DNA of 64,000 nucleotides from Gluconacetobacter asukensis (GCF_014174375.1 NZ_JABEQE010000004.1:186001-250000), one strand, 5' to 3'. Numbered from the stretch's first letter, positions 34,410-43,160 are shown. The notes: generated by a model not told the origin, from the letters alone. Made by a program: numbers and translations.

Positions 34410-35602
34410 TGCTGTTTCGTTGTGGATTGGTTGCCGGCGCCCTGGCGGTGCCGGTGTCCGCGTGGGCGCAATATGCGCCGTTCCAGCCGCCGGGCGGTCT
34501 GGCGCCGGCCACGCTGGTGGGCAGCCAGACGCTGGCGCAGATGCAGGCGGCGACCCTTGCCGTGCAGGCTGTGGCGGCGGCGGCTGTTCCGTCGTCGCAA
34601 AAGGGGGTGGCGGGCGGTGTCGCGGCGCTGGATGACGGCGGCGACGTGACGGCGCCGCTGACCGGTGATGCCACGCATGCGGCTGTCACGCCTGCCGGCG
34701 GGTCTGCGACCATGCTGGGTGCCTATCTGGGCATGCTGGCGAAATCGTCCGATCTGTCGGCCTATCTGACGGTGGCGGCCGCAGGGCAGAGCTATGCGAC
34801 GCAGACGGCGCTTGCCGCCACGGCGGCGATCGCCAATGCCGCCATCCCGTCCGGCAGGATTGGTGCGGCGTCGGGCGTTGCCGGTCTGGATGCATCGGGG
34901 CGGGTGACGGCGCCGATCGCGGGCGATCTGACGCCGGCGGTGGTGACGCCCACCGGGGGCAGCCAGGTCAACATTGCCGATGCGCTGGCCTCTTACGCCA
35001 CCCAGGCCGGGTTGACGGCCGAGACGACGCGCGCGACGGGTGCCGAGGCGACGTTGCAGTCCAACATCAACATCGAGGCGACGACGCGCGCGAATGCGGA
35101 TGCGTTGCTTTACCCCAAGACGGGAGGGGCTATCTCAGGGGCGGTGACAATTGGCGGAACTTTAACGACAGCGCAGAACGTTAATATTGGTTCCGGTTCT
35201 GTCGCCGTGGCGGCAAACGAGGTATTTAAATCTAATGGCGGCGGCATCTATTATGACGCGCAGATCACAGTAACCGGCGGCACATCTGGGGCGGTTAACG
35301 GCGGCAATATGTCGATTAACGCTGCGATCGTCAGTTTAGCCACCGGAACAGGGCAGCTTGCGAAAGCGCCAACTCCCGCTGCCGGCGACAACTCCACGAA
35401 CATTGCCACCACGGCCGCCCTCCGCCGGGAAATCGCCACCGGCTACACTGTCGTGACGCTTCCGACCGATGCGCGGAGATATGCGGGCGCGCGAGCATAC
35501 GTCACCGATGCAACCGCGTGCACCTTCCTCGGATCTCTGACCGGCGGCGGCGCGACGTTCTGCCCGGTGATCTATAACGGCACAAGCTGGGTCGCGGAGT
35601 AA
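34406..35602 (+). CDS. Fibre/spike-like phage protein with N-terminal signal-like peptide
   Basis: A 398-residue protein. It starts with what looks like a Sec signal peptide (MMLFRCGLVAGALAVP..SAWAQ), odd for a virion protein. A repetitive Ala/Gly-rich body follows, including two related units (GVAALDDGGDVTAPLTGDATHAAVTPAGG and GVAGLDASGRVTAPIAGDLTPAVVTPTGG) and a helical NIADALASYATQAGLTAETTRATGAEATLQSNINIEATTRANADAL. The last 165 residues (from about 35100) have visibly lower GC and a different style (YPKTGGAISGAVTIGG, YTVVTLPTDARRYAGARAYVTDATACTF), as in exchanged tail-fibre tips. Two ATGs are adjacent. Confidence 0.7.
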   Translation: MMLFRCGLVAGALAVPVSAWAQYAPFQPPGGLAPATLVGSQTLAQMQAATLAVQAVAAAAVPSSQKGVAGGVAALDDGGDVTAPLTGDATHAAVTPAGGSATMLGAYLGMLAKSSDLSAYLTVAAAGQSYATQTALAATAAIANAAIPSGRIGAASGVAGLDASGRVTAPIAGDLTPAVVTPTGGSQVNIADALASYATQAGLTAETTRATGAEATLQSNINIEATTRANADALLYPKTGGAISGAVTIGGTLTTAQNVNIGSGSVAVAANEVFKSNGGGIYYDAQITVTGGTSGAVNGGNMSINAAIVSLATGTGQLAKAPTPAAGDNSTNIATTAALRREIATGYTVVTLPTDARRYAGARAYVTDATACTFLGSLTGGGATFCPVIYNGTSWVAE

Positions 35603-35606
35603 CGCC

Positions 35607-35852
35607 ATGACCACGAGCAATCATATCCTCTATCGCACGGCGGACGAGGTGGTGACGCCGCCGAGCTATACCGATCCAGACACAGGTGCCACGATCACGC
35701 CGCCAGCGTTTGTCGCCTCGCCGAAAGGCACCGTGATCCTGACCCAGCAGATCGACGATCCGGCATCGGTGAGCGTGCCGGCTGGGTTTGCGCTGGCGGC
35801 TGATCCGGCGGGGGCATATCCGGTCGGCAGTCTTTATCCGGTGCCGGCATGA
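35607..35852 (+). CDS. Small phage protein after the fibre gene
   Basis: An 81-residue protein (MTTSNHILYRTADEVVTPPSYTDPDTGATITPPAF..) that shares the lower GC of the fibre's end and probably travelled with it. The final AGAYPVGSLYPVPA is Pro/Gly-rich. Its stop overlaps the gp4-like start by four bases (ATGA). It may be a fibre-assembly chaperone or a tip subunit; no family recognised. Confidence 0.55.
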   Translation: MTTSNHILYRTADEVVTPPSYTDPDTGATITPPAFVASPKGTVILTQQIDDPASVSVPAGFALAADPAGAYPVGSLYPVPA

Positions 35853-37735
35853 TGACCGGGAGCGCGGGCTGGAACCCCGGGACATCCGACATCATCAACG
35901 GCGCGCTGCGGCTGATCGGTGCGATGGCCAGCGGGGAGGTGCCGCCGGCGAATGAATATCAGGACGCGCTGTCTGCGCTGAACGGGCTGATCAAGGCGTG
36001 GCAGGTGTCGGGCGTGCATGTCTGGGCGCAGGGTGAGGGGACGGTGTTTCTCCAGCCTGGGCAGGCCCGGTATGGGATCGGCGTCGGCAGCGCGGACCAT
36101 GTGGCGCAGGGCTATGTGGCCACGGTTGCGGGAGCGCCGGTGGTGGCGGGGGCGGCGCAGGTGACGGTGGCCTCTGTTGCCGGTATCGCGGCCGGCTGCC
36201 GGATCGGCATTGTGCTGGATGGGGGCGGGCTGTTCTGGAACTCGGTGCTGTCGGTGGTCGGTGGGACGGTCTATCTGGCATCGGGGCTGGGGGGGCCGGT
36301 ATCGGCGGGGGCGGTGGTGGTCGCTTATGGCGCGCCGTTCGTGCGGCCGCTGACGGTGATCGGGGCGCGGACCGTCGATCTGGCGACGGGGGTGGAGACG
36401 CCGCTGATTCCGATGTCGCGGCTGGATTATGCGAACCTGTCGGGCAAGGGGACGCCGGGTGGGAGTCCGGTGCAGTATTTTTACGATCCGCAGGTGGGGA
36501 CCGGTCTTTTCAGTGTCTATCCGGCGCCTGCCGGCGGGCAGGTGGCGGTGACCCTGACCTGCCAGCTTCCGTTGCAGGATGTGGGTGGTGCGGCCGATAG
36601 TGCCGATGTGCCGCAGGAATGGATCTCGGCGCTGCGCTTCGCGCTGGCGGTGGAACTGGCGCCGGAATATGACTGCCCGGCCCAGCGTTTCGAGATGCTG
36701 AAGGCAATGGCGGCGGAGAAATTCGCCGTGGTGGCGCAGTGGGATCGGGAACCGGCGGGGACGACCACCTGCCCGTTCAGCCAGCCGGTTTACCAGATGA
36801 TCGCGGGCGCGTTGCGGCTGTGCGGGGCGGTGGGGCCGCAGGAGGTGCCGCGCCTGGGGCTGGTGGAGAATGCGTTCGCGTCGCTGAATGCGATGGTGCA
36901 GGCGTGGCAGGCTTCGGGCATTCATGTGTGGGCCGAAGAAGATTGCACGCTGTTCCTGCAGCCGGGGCAGGTGCGGTACCTGATCGGGGCCGGGTCGGCG
37001 GATGCGGTTGCGGTGAGCAGCCAGTGCATTGAAACGGTGCTGGCGGCGGCGGGTGCCGGGGCGCAGGTGACGGTTGGGGCTGTGGCGGGGATCGCTGCCG
37101 GCTGGCGGGTTGGACTCTGGCTGGATGGCGGGGGCGTGTTCTGGACCGGTGTGGTGGCGGTTTCGGGGGGCGGACTGACGCTGGCCGCGCCGTTGCCGTC
37201 CGCGGCGTCGGAGGGGGCGCGGGTTGTGGCCTATCCTTGCCCGATGGTGCGGCCGTTGCGGGTGCCGGCGGCGCGGCGGCGGCAGTTCGCGGGCGGCGGG
37301 CAGGCGGTGGAGGTCCCGCTGGTGCCGATGTCGCGGCTGGATTACGCGAATGTTCCGAACAAGAGCGTGCCCGGTGTGGTGACGCAGTTCTTCTACGATC
37401 CGCAATTGGGGGTGGGGGTACTGCATGTGTGGCCCGCGCCCTCGGACAGTGGCAGTGCGGTGGCATTTACCGCGCAGCGGCCGTTGATGCCGTTTGCCGA
37501 TCTGGGTTCGGTGCCGGATTTTCCCGATGAGTGGCTGGCGGCGATGCGGTGGAACCTCGCTGTGGAATTGTGGCCGGAATATAACGGATCGGGGAAAGGT
37601 CCGGTCAATCCGGCGCAATATGCGATTCTGAAGCAGGAGGCCGTCAGCAAATTGATGGTGGCGCAGGCCTGGGATCGGGAGCCGCAATCGGTGCTGTTTG
37701 GTGCCGGCGCGGGGCCGGCCGGGCGGGCGGGGTAG
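35849..37735 (+). CDS. Tandem-duplicated gp4-like tail accessory protein
   Basis: A 628-residue protein made of two homologous halves (about 14-302 and 315-614). Each has a helical lead like P22 gp4 (ALRLIGA..EVPPANEYQDALSALNGLIKAWQVSGVHVWA / ALRLCGAVGPQEVP..AFASLNAMVQAWQASGIHVWA), the segment FLQPGQARYGIGVGSAD / FLQPGQVRYLIGAGSAD, a GIAAG beta module, PLIPMSRLDYAN / PLVPMSRLDYAN, a YFYDPQ / FFYDPQ strand, and a closing helix ALRFALAVELAPEY / MRWNLAVELWPEY. P22 gp4 (166 residues) has neither the duplication nor the inserted beta module. It would seal the portal and connect to the gp10-like hub. Confidence 0.75.
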   Translation: MMTGSAGWNPGTSDIINGALRLIGAMASGEVPPANEYQDALSALNGLIKAWQVSGVHVWAQGEGTVFLQPGQARYGIGVGSADHVAQGYVATVAGAPVVAGAAQVTVASVAGIAAGCRIGIVLDGGGLFWNSVLSVVGGTVYLASGLGGPVSAGAVVVAYGAPFVRPLTVIGARTVDLATGVETPLIPMSRLDYANLSGKGTPGGSPVQYFYDPQVGTGLFSVYPAPAGGQVAVTLTCQLPLQDVGGAADSADVPQEWISALRFALAVELAPEYDCPAQRFEMLKAMAAEKFAVVAQWDREPAGTTTCPFSQPVYQMIAGALRLCGAVGPQEVPRLGLVENAFASLNAMVQAWQASGIHVWAEEDCTLFLQPGQVRYLIGAGSADAVAVSSQCIETVLAAAGAGAQVTVGAVAGIAAGWRVGLWLDGGGVFWTGVVAVSGGGLTLAAPLPSAASEGARVVAYPCPMVRPLRVPAARRRQFAGGGQAVEVPLVPMSRLDYANVPNKSVPGVVTQFFYDPQLGVGVLHVWPAPSDSGSAVAFTAQRPLMPFADLGSVPDFPDEWLAAMRWNLAVELWPEYNGSGKGPVNPAQYAILKQEAVSKLMVAQAWDREPQSVLFGAGAGPAGRAG

Positions 37736-37740
37736 GGGCG

Positions 37741-40700
37741 ATGGCGGTTCAGCAGGTGGCCTTTGCCGCGCAATCGTACCAGGCGCATTCGGTGGCGCTG
37801 GATGCGCAGCGTTGCGTCAATTTCTATGCAGAATATGCGCCGAAGGATGCCAAGACGCCGGTGCCGGTGTGGGGCTGCCCGGGCATGGTGGCGTTCGCGC
37901 GGTGCGGGGCCGGGCCGGTGTGGGGCATGTGCCTGATGGGCGGGGCGCTGTATGTGGTTTCGGGGCAGGCGCTGTATCGGGTGGATGCGGATGGGTCGAG
38001 CGTCGAATTGGGCGCGACCTGGGTGACGGGGCCGGTGTCGATGGATACCAATGGCACCGACCTGGTGTGGGTGGATGGGGAATCCGGCTGGTCCTATTCG
38101 GTGGCTGGCGGGGTGCAGCAGATCACGGATGAGAATTTCCAGCCGGCTGACAGCGTGGTGTATTTCGATACTTATTTCGTCTTCAACCGGGCCGGGACGC
38201 AGGAATTCTTTCTTTCGCCGCAGGAGGCGGTGACGCCGTTCGACGGGACGATGTTCGCTTCCAAGGAGGCGACGGCCGACCCTTTGCTGGCGATCGTGAA
38301 TTCGCATGAGCAGCTTTATCTGTTCGGCGCGGCGCGGACGGAGGTTTGGTACGATGCCGGGAGTGCGGCGCCATCCTTTCCGTTCCAGCGGTTCGATGGG
38401 GCGTTTATCCAGCGGGGCATTGCGGGGCCGCACGCGCATTGCCTGGAGGATAATACGCTCTTTTTCCTGGGCGATGACGGGATGTTCTATCGCCTGTCGG
38501 GGTATCAGCCGCAGCGTGTTTCGACCCATGCGATCGAGGGGGCATGGCAGGCCTATGTGACGCGGGCGGATGCGCGGTGTTTCAGCTACACGCTGGAGGG
38601 GCATAAATTCGTCACCCTGCTGTTTCCGTCCGCGGCCGCGACCTGGGTGTATGATGTGGCGACCGGCCTGTGGCACGAGCGGGAATCCTGGACCGGCAGC
38701 GGAGCCGACAGTTCGATCGGTCGCTGGCGGGCCAATTGCGCGATCATGGCCCATGGCCGGGTGCTGGTGGGCGATTGCCTGAGCGGTGTGGTCGGGGTGC
38801 TGAATCCGCTGGTCTATACCGAGCTGGGGGCGACCATGCGCGGGTTGCTGGCCGCGCCGCCGGTGCAGGGGCTGCGCGGGCGCGTGTTCATGCGGCGGTT
38901 CGAGCTGGATGTGGAGACGGGGATCGGTCTGCCGGGCGTGCCTGCCGTGCGGAACGTGACCTATCAGCCGCAGGGGGTGGAACTGACGACGCCCACCGCG
39001 CTGACGCGGGCGACGGCGCCGGAGGGCATGGCGGTGGGAATGGCCAGTCTGCTGGTCAGCCTGTGGGTGGATCTGCCCGATGATGGCGCGCCGCGTGGGC
39101 TGGTGCTGGGCAGCGGGGAGGCGACGGGCAGCCGGCCGGGCTTCTTTATCGGCGTGGCCAATGACGACACGCTGGCCGGGGCGCAGATCGTGGTGCGGGC
39201 GACCGACATGCAGGGCGGGGAGATCGTGAGTGCGTCTTACGATTTTTCCGGTTGGGGGGCGGGGTGGGTGAATCTGCTGCTGTCGCTGTCGCCGGGGGAG
39301 CGGCAGGTGCAGCTTTATGCCGGAGGGGCGGCGCTGGTGCCGGCCTCGGTCGTCTGGTCGTCGGCGGCGCCGGTCGGCAATGTGGCGGGGCAGGGGTGGC
39401 GCGTTGCGCCCTGGAACGGGGTCGTCGAGGGGGCGGGGCTGCTGGCGGCGCCGCAGTTTGGCGGCCATACGGCGGGGTCGACCGCCGTTTATAACGGGTG
39501 GGCGAATACATCGTGCATGCCGGACCGGTCGGGGAACATGATTTCGCTGGGCAGCGGGGCGGTGAACGCGGTCTCGCCTTCCGGCGCAGTGGTGTGGACG
39601 CTGGTGAAGGCTGATGTGCAGGCCGACATCCTGACCATGGCGCCGGGACTGGACATGCTGAATTTTCGGCTGAATGCGGCCTCGGTGCTGCTGCTGGGGC
39701 AGTATCTGGTGGTGGGGGTGGATGACGGCGCGGTGTGGGAAGGGATTGCGCTGTATCAGGCCAATGGTGGGGCGGCGCCGGTCTTTCTGGGATTCGTCTA
39801 TAACGCCATTGGCGGGCCGGGGCCGATCTATGGGGCCAATCAATGTTTCCTGGCCGGGTCTCAGACGATCGACGATCCGATCCTGTCCTATCAGGTTGAT
39901 TATCCGGCGGTGCCGCGTGTGGTGCTGGTCTTTCCCAGTATTGCGCAGATCATCAGCGGGGCGGCGCGGTCGGGTGGGCTCAACGGGCTGTATCCCCAAT
40001 TGGGCAGTGCGGTGGCGTGGGCCGCGTGCCGGGTGCCGGTGATCAAATGTGCCTATCCCGCGCAGCTGGGGACGCATCTGCTGCTCCAGTCCGGTTATAA
40101 CGGCAATGTCGGGTTCTTTCTGCCGGACGGGCAGGGCGGGACCAACCATTATCTGTATTTCAGCCGGGGCGACATGGCGGCCAATGCGGTGGAAGGGGGG
40201 AATGCCAACCCGGAATTGCAGGCGGTGATAGGGCCGGCCTGGCCGCATGGGGCGATGGTGCGGATTGCCATGGGAGTTGTCAGCTACGATGCGCTGGCGG
40301 CGCAGTTTGCCGGCAATACCCTCACGGGGCTGAACGGGACATTGCCGATGTATACGATCGACAATGAAAACTGGATCGATGCTGCCGGTGCCGTGCAGAT
40401 TCCGTTTGCGGACGAATATGCGTTCATTGCCGACGGGCAGAAGGGGGGGACGGATGTTTATGGCGGGCAGCCGGGGCTGACGCCGATCGGGGGGAGTGGC
40501 GACTGGCTGGTGTCGTTTCTGCTGGTGGGGCTGTCGGACAGTGCGGCCAACCGGGGCAACGCGAGCATGTGGGACACGGTCCGGGTGTTCCGGTATTCCG
40601 CCGGGCGGGCGACGCAGATCGGGGCGCCGGTTTCGGGCGAGGCTTATGCCGCCACCGACTGGGCGGGCTACACGATCGGGCCGTGGAGCGATGGCAATGC

Positions 40701-41361
40701 CGTGGCCTATGTGAGCGGGCCGGTGGTGACGATCTGCGGCAATATGAAGCAGACGGCGGTGGGGACGTATCCGGTGCCGGCCGGCACGCAGTATCAGACG
40801 CGTTTCGGCAGCCTGGCCTTTGCCACGGCGCGGATTGCCGATCTGTTCGTGGCGGCGCCTGAGGATTTTGTGGATCTGTCGGTGGCGGCGAACCGGGCGT
40901 TGTTTCTGAGCGATGCGGATGGGGCGCGCTATCTGGCGTCTGACGGGTCGGCGCCGCTGGGGGGGGCGCCGCCGGTTTTCCTGACCGTGGCGGCGGGGGC
41001 GCCGGTGGCGGCGTTTGCCGATAATGGCGGGGTGGGTGGCGGCTTTGCCGTGACGGGGGGGATTGTGCCGGCGGGATCGAATCCGGCGGGCAGTGCATTT
41101 GTGGAATCGGTTGATGATGCCGGCGACGATCCGCCCGGTGTGGACCCGCGGATCATGCTGGACTGGTCGGATGACGGGGCGCGGACCTGGAGCGCGCTGC
41201 GGCTATGGCGGTCGATGGGGCGGCAGGGGGCGTATCGGACGCGGCTGCGCTGGCAGAAGCTGGGGCAGGCGCGGCAGCGGGTGCTGCGGTTGCAGGTGAC
41301 GGACCCGGTGCGGCGCAATCTGATCGGGTTCTATCTGGACACCGAAACGGGGATGGAGTGA
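37741..41361 (+). CDS. gp10-like packaged-DNA stabilisation protein with a large insertion
   Basis: A 1206-residue protein. Residues 1-392 (RCVNFYAEYAPKD, GPVSMDTNGTDLVWVDGE, ELYLFGAARTEVWYDAG, FQRFDGAFIQRGIAGPHAHC) and the last 80 residues (DPRIMLDWSDDGARTWSALRLWRSMGRQGAYRTRLRWQKLGQARQRVLRLQVTDPVRRNLIG) follow P22 gp10 (Phage_stabilise), a six-fold tail hub. Between RFELDVETGIG (~398) and DPPGVDPRIM (~1128) lies an insertion of about 730 residues, starting with a LamG/jelly-roll-like part. P22 gp10 itself is 472 residues, so the added length equals the insertion. It probably binds gp4-like protein and gains a receptor or shell function from the insert. Confidence 0.75.
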   Translation: MAVQQVAFAAQSYQAHSVALDAQRCVNFYAEYAPKDAKTPVPVWGCPGMVAFARCGAGPVWGMCLMGGALYVVSGQALYRVDADGSSVELGATWVTGPVSMDTNGTDLVWVDGESGWSYSVAGGVQQITDENFQPADSVVYFDTYFVFNRAGTQEFFLSPQEAVTPFDGTMFASKEATADPLLAIVNSHEQLYLFGAARTEVWYDAGSAAPSFPFQRFDGAFIQRGIAGPHAHCLEDNTLFFLGDDGMFYRLSGYQPQRVSTHAIEGAWQAYVTRADARCFSYTLEGHKFVTLLFPSAAATWVYDVATGLWHERESWTGSGADSSIGRWRANCAIMAHGRVLVGDCLSGVVGVLNPLVYTELGATMRGLLAAPPVQGLRGRVFMRRFELDVETGIGLPGVPAVRNVTYQPQGVELTTPTALTRATAPEGMAVGMASLLVSLWVDLPDDGAPRGLVLGSGEATGSRPGFFIGVANDDTLAGAQIVVRATDMQGGEIVSASYDFSGWGAGWVNLLLSLSPGERQVQLYAGGAALVPASVVWSSAAPVGNVAGQGWRVAPWNGVVEGAGLLAAPQFGGHTAGSTAVYNGWANTSCMPDRSGNMISLGSGAVNAVSPSGAVVWTLVKADVQADILTMAPGLDMLNFRLNAASVLLLGQYLVVGVDDGAVWEGIALYQANGGAAPVFLGFVYNAIGGPGPIYGANQCFLAGSQTIDDPILSYQVDYPAVPRVVLVFPSIAQIISGAARSGGLNGLYPQLGSAVAWAACRVPVIKCAYPAQLGTHLLLQSGYNGNVGFFLPDGQGGTNHYLYFSRGDMAANAVEGGNANPELQAVIGPAWPHGAMVRIAMGVVSYDALAAQFAGNTLTGLNGTLPMYTIDNENWIDAAGAVQIPFADEYAFIADGQKGGTDVYGGQPGLTPIGGSGDWLVSFLLVGLSDSAANRGNASMWDTVRVFRYSAGRATQIGAPVSGEAYAATDWAGYTIGPWSDGNAVAYVSGPVVTICGNMKQTAVGTYPVPAGTQYQTRFGSLAFATARIADLFVAAPEDFVDLSVAANRALFLSDADGARYLASDGSAPLGGAPPVFLTVAAGAPVAAFADNGGVGGGFAVTGGIVPAGSNPAGSAFVESVDDAGDDPPGVDPRIMLDWSDDGARTWSALRLWRSMGRQGAYRTRLRWQKLGQARQRVLRLQVTDPVRRNLIGFYLDTETGME

Positions 41362-41978
41362 TGCCGGCGGCACCGCGCCAGACCCTGCCGGTGGGGGACT
41401 GGCCATTCGTCGACACCACGACCGGGCGGCTGACGCTGTCGGCCTATCAGTTTCTCGCGCGGCTGCAGGCCGGGTCCAGCGGGTCGATCCGCAATCTGTC
41501 GGTGATTGCCGGGGCGCTGGGCGTGCCGGTGGCAAGTATTGGTGCCAGCGGGCCGGCTTCGGTGATCCTGCCGGCGTCCTTTCCGCCGCCGGCACCCGTG
41601 CCGGCGGGGCGGGGGGAGCGGTTGCTGGCGTTGTTGGCGGCCGTGCCGCGCCCGGTTGCGCCGGGTTCGCGGATGTTGCCCGTGGCGCCGGCGCGGCCGG
41701 GGGATGTGGTGGTGCTGCATCATGGCGCGCGGGTGATGGACGGGTTCGGCGGGCCGGAGGGGCGTGTCGCCGGGTGGGTGGGCGATGTCTTCCTGCAACG
41801 CGATGGCGGGCCGGCGGGGGCGGTGTGGGCCAAGCAGTCGGGCGCCGGGACGGTGGCGGGCTGGGCGGTGCTGGGGCAGGGGGCTGGTGGGGGCGTGCTG
41901 CCGCTGGTCAACGGGAATATCGCGCCGGTCGGCATGCTGTCCGATCCGGCGGGGCAGACAATCGGGGTGCCGATCTGA
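41361..41978 (+). CDS. Hypothetical phage tail protein
   Basis: A 205-residue protein whose ATG overlaps the gp10-like stop by one base (TGATG). It starts TLPVGDWPFVDTTTGRLTLSAYQFLARLQAGSS, an opening common in tail-tip and adsorption proteins, then has a Pro-rich region (PPAPVPAGRGE) and beta segments around VAGWVGDVFLQRDGG. No enzymatic motif. It precedes two more small distal genes. Possibly an adaptor of the distal tail structure; function unknown. Confidence 0.6.
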   Translation: MPAAPRQTLPVGDWPFVDTTTGRLTLSAYQFLARLQAGSSGSIRNLSVIAGALGVPVASIGASGPASVILPASFPPPAPVPAGRGERLLALLAAVPRPVAPGSRMLPVAPARPGDVVVLHHGARVMDGFGGPEGRVAGWVGDVFLQRDGGPAGAVWAKQSGAGTVAGWAVLGQGAGGGVLPLVNGNIAPVGMLSDPAGQTIGVPI

Positions 41979-42436
41979 TGGGCAACAGCACGCTGATTAC
42001 CGATTATCTCGGTTACGGCACGCTTGCCGCGCGGCCGGTGGCGCCGAACCTGCCGGCAGGGTGTCTTGGGGTCTATTACGCCACCGATACCGGGCAGATC
42101 CAGGTGTGGAACGGGGCGTGGCAGGATTGGGCGCCGTCCGCCATTTCGTTCTCGGGCAGTCTGGTGGCGGCGGGGAGCGGGCAGGGCACGGCGGCTGCCG
42201 TGTCGTCGGAAGTCAATCTGTTCACCAATGTGCCGGCCGGCACCGGAGCGGTGCTGGTGGCGGGGCTGGTAGGAACCTGGCGCAAGGTGCTGAACCGGGG
42301 CGGTTCCGCGCTGCTGGTCTATCCGCCCGTGGGGGGCGTGATCGATGCGCTGGCGGCGGGGGTGCCGGTTGCGATCGTGCCCGGTGGAGGCGCCACGTTC
42401 TGGCAGAACAGTGCAACGCAATGGTATTCGGAATGA
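41978..42436 (+). CDS. Hypothetical phage tail protein
   Basis: A 152-residue beta-rich protein whose ATG overlaps the previous stop (TGATG). It reads MGNSTLITDYLGYGTLAARPVAPNLPAGCLGVYYATDTGQIQVWNGAWQDWAP, where the GVYYATDTGQIQVWNGAWQ segment resembles beta-strand repeats of phage tail-fibre and tape-end proteins. A KVLNRGG..LLVYPPVGGVIDAL follows. The next gene overlaps by ATGA. No function can be assigned beyond a distal-tail role. Confidence 0.6.
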   Translation: MGNSTLITDYLGYGTLAARPVAPNLPAGCLGVYYATDTGQIQVWNGAWQDWAPSAISFSGSLVAAGSGQGTAAAVSSEVNLFTNVPAGTGAVLVAGLVGTWRKVLNRGGSALLVYPPVGGVIDALAAGVPVAIVPGGGATFWQNSATQWYSE

Positions 42437-43038
42437 AGAGAATCCTGTTGATGCTGGCCGGTGTGCTGGTGCTGGCGCCATATGCTGCGGGCCCGGCGCG
42501 GGCGCAAATGGTGGGGCCGGTCGGGCATGGTGAAATTCCCTCCTGTCCCGACAGCGGCGGCAACCATCTGAATTACGTGCCTGCGAGCGGAAGTTTTTCC
42601 TGCGGCACCACGGGCGTGCCCTGGATGGGGGCGATGGTGACCCTGTCGGCGGATGCGGCGATGGCGGCGACCGGCGGCAGTTTCGTGCAGATGAATGTGT
42701 GGAACAGCGAAGTTCTCGATACGTCGTCTTTCTGGTCGGCGGGTGTGCCGGGGCAGTTCACGATTCCGGCCGGGGTGAGCCGGGTGCGGGTTGCGCTGTC
42801 GGTTGCGCAGTCGGGTATCGGGTCCAACCAGTTCCTGGTGTATCGGAATGGGGTGCGGGTTGCCGGGTCGTTCCGGATCTCGGTGCCGGCGGGTTACAAT
42901 AATGACGGGGTGACCGGTATGTCGGGCGTCATTCCTGTGGCACCGGGCGATGCGATCAGTGTTTCCTATGCCTCGGCAGCGGCTTTTACGTTGTCGGCCG
43001 ATGTGAGTACCTGGTTCCAGATCGAGGCCGTTCAATAG
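42433..43038 (+). CDS. Secreted-looking beta-sandwich phage protein, last gene of the cassette
   Basis: A 201-residue protein with an N-terminal signal-like segment (MKRILLMLAGVLVLAPYAAG..ARAQ) and a C1q/TNF-like beta region (TFSC..VPWMGAMVTLSADAAMA, FTIPAGVSRVRVALSVAQSGIGSNQFLVYRNGVRVAG, ISVSYASAAAFTLSADVSTWFQIEA), typical of knob or spike domains. With the fibre-like protein at 34406 it is the second cassette protein with a signal peptide. The stop at 43038 is the right end of the cassette; 122 bases later a chromosomal nitroreductase begins. Confidence 0.6.
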   Translation: MKRILLMLAGVLVLAPYAAGPARAQMVGPVGHGEIPSCPDSGGNHLNYVPASGSFSCGTTGVPWMGAMVTLSADAAMAATGGSFVQMNVWNSEVLDTSSFWSAGVPGQFTIPAGVSRVRVALSVAQSGIGSNQFLVYRNGVRVAGSFRISVPAGYNNDGVTGMSGVIPVAPGDAISVSYASAAAFTLSADVSTWFQIEAVQ

Positions 43039-43160
43039 AATCTGTCTGGAAATGAGGACGGAGCCCGCGTGAGGTGCATATCCGCGTCACGCTGTCTGGC
43101 CTCTTGACCGCGTTGCCCGTGGCGGCCCACCTTCTGCCCGTCGAGAGAAGATGAGGCGGG

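Noticed and set aside
37393-40248. 951-codon open frame on the minus strand
   Set aside because: It is antisense to the gp4-like and gp10-like genes, rich in Arg, His and Pro as expected for the complement of high-GC codons, and has no domain or ribosome site.
23742-43160. Attachment sites at the ends of the phage cassette
   Set aside because: I compared the AT-rich left flank (23742-23984) with the right gap (43039-43160) by eye and found no shared direct repeat; no tRNA gene lies nearby.
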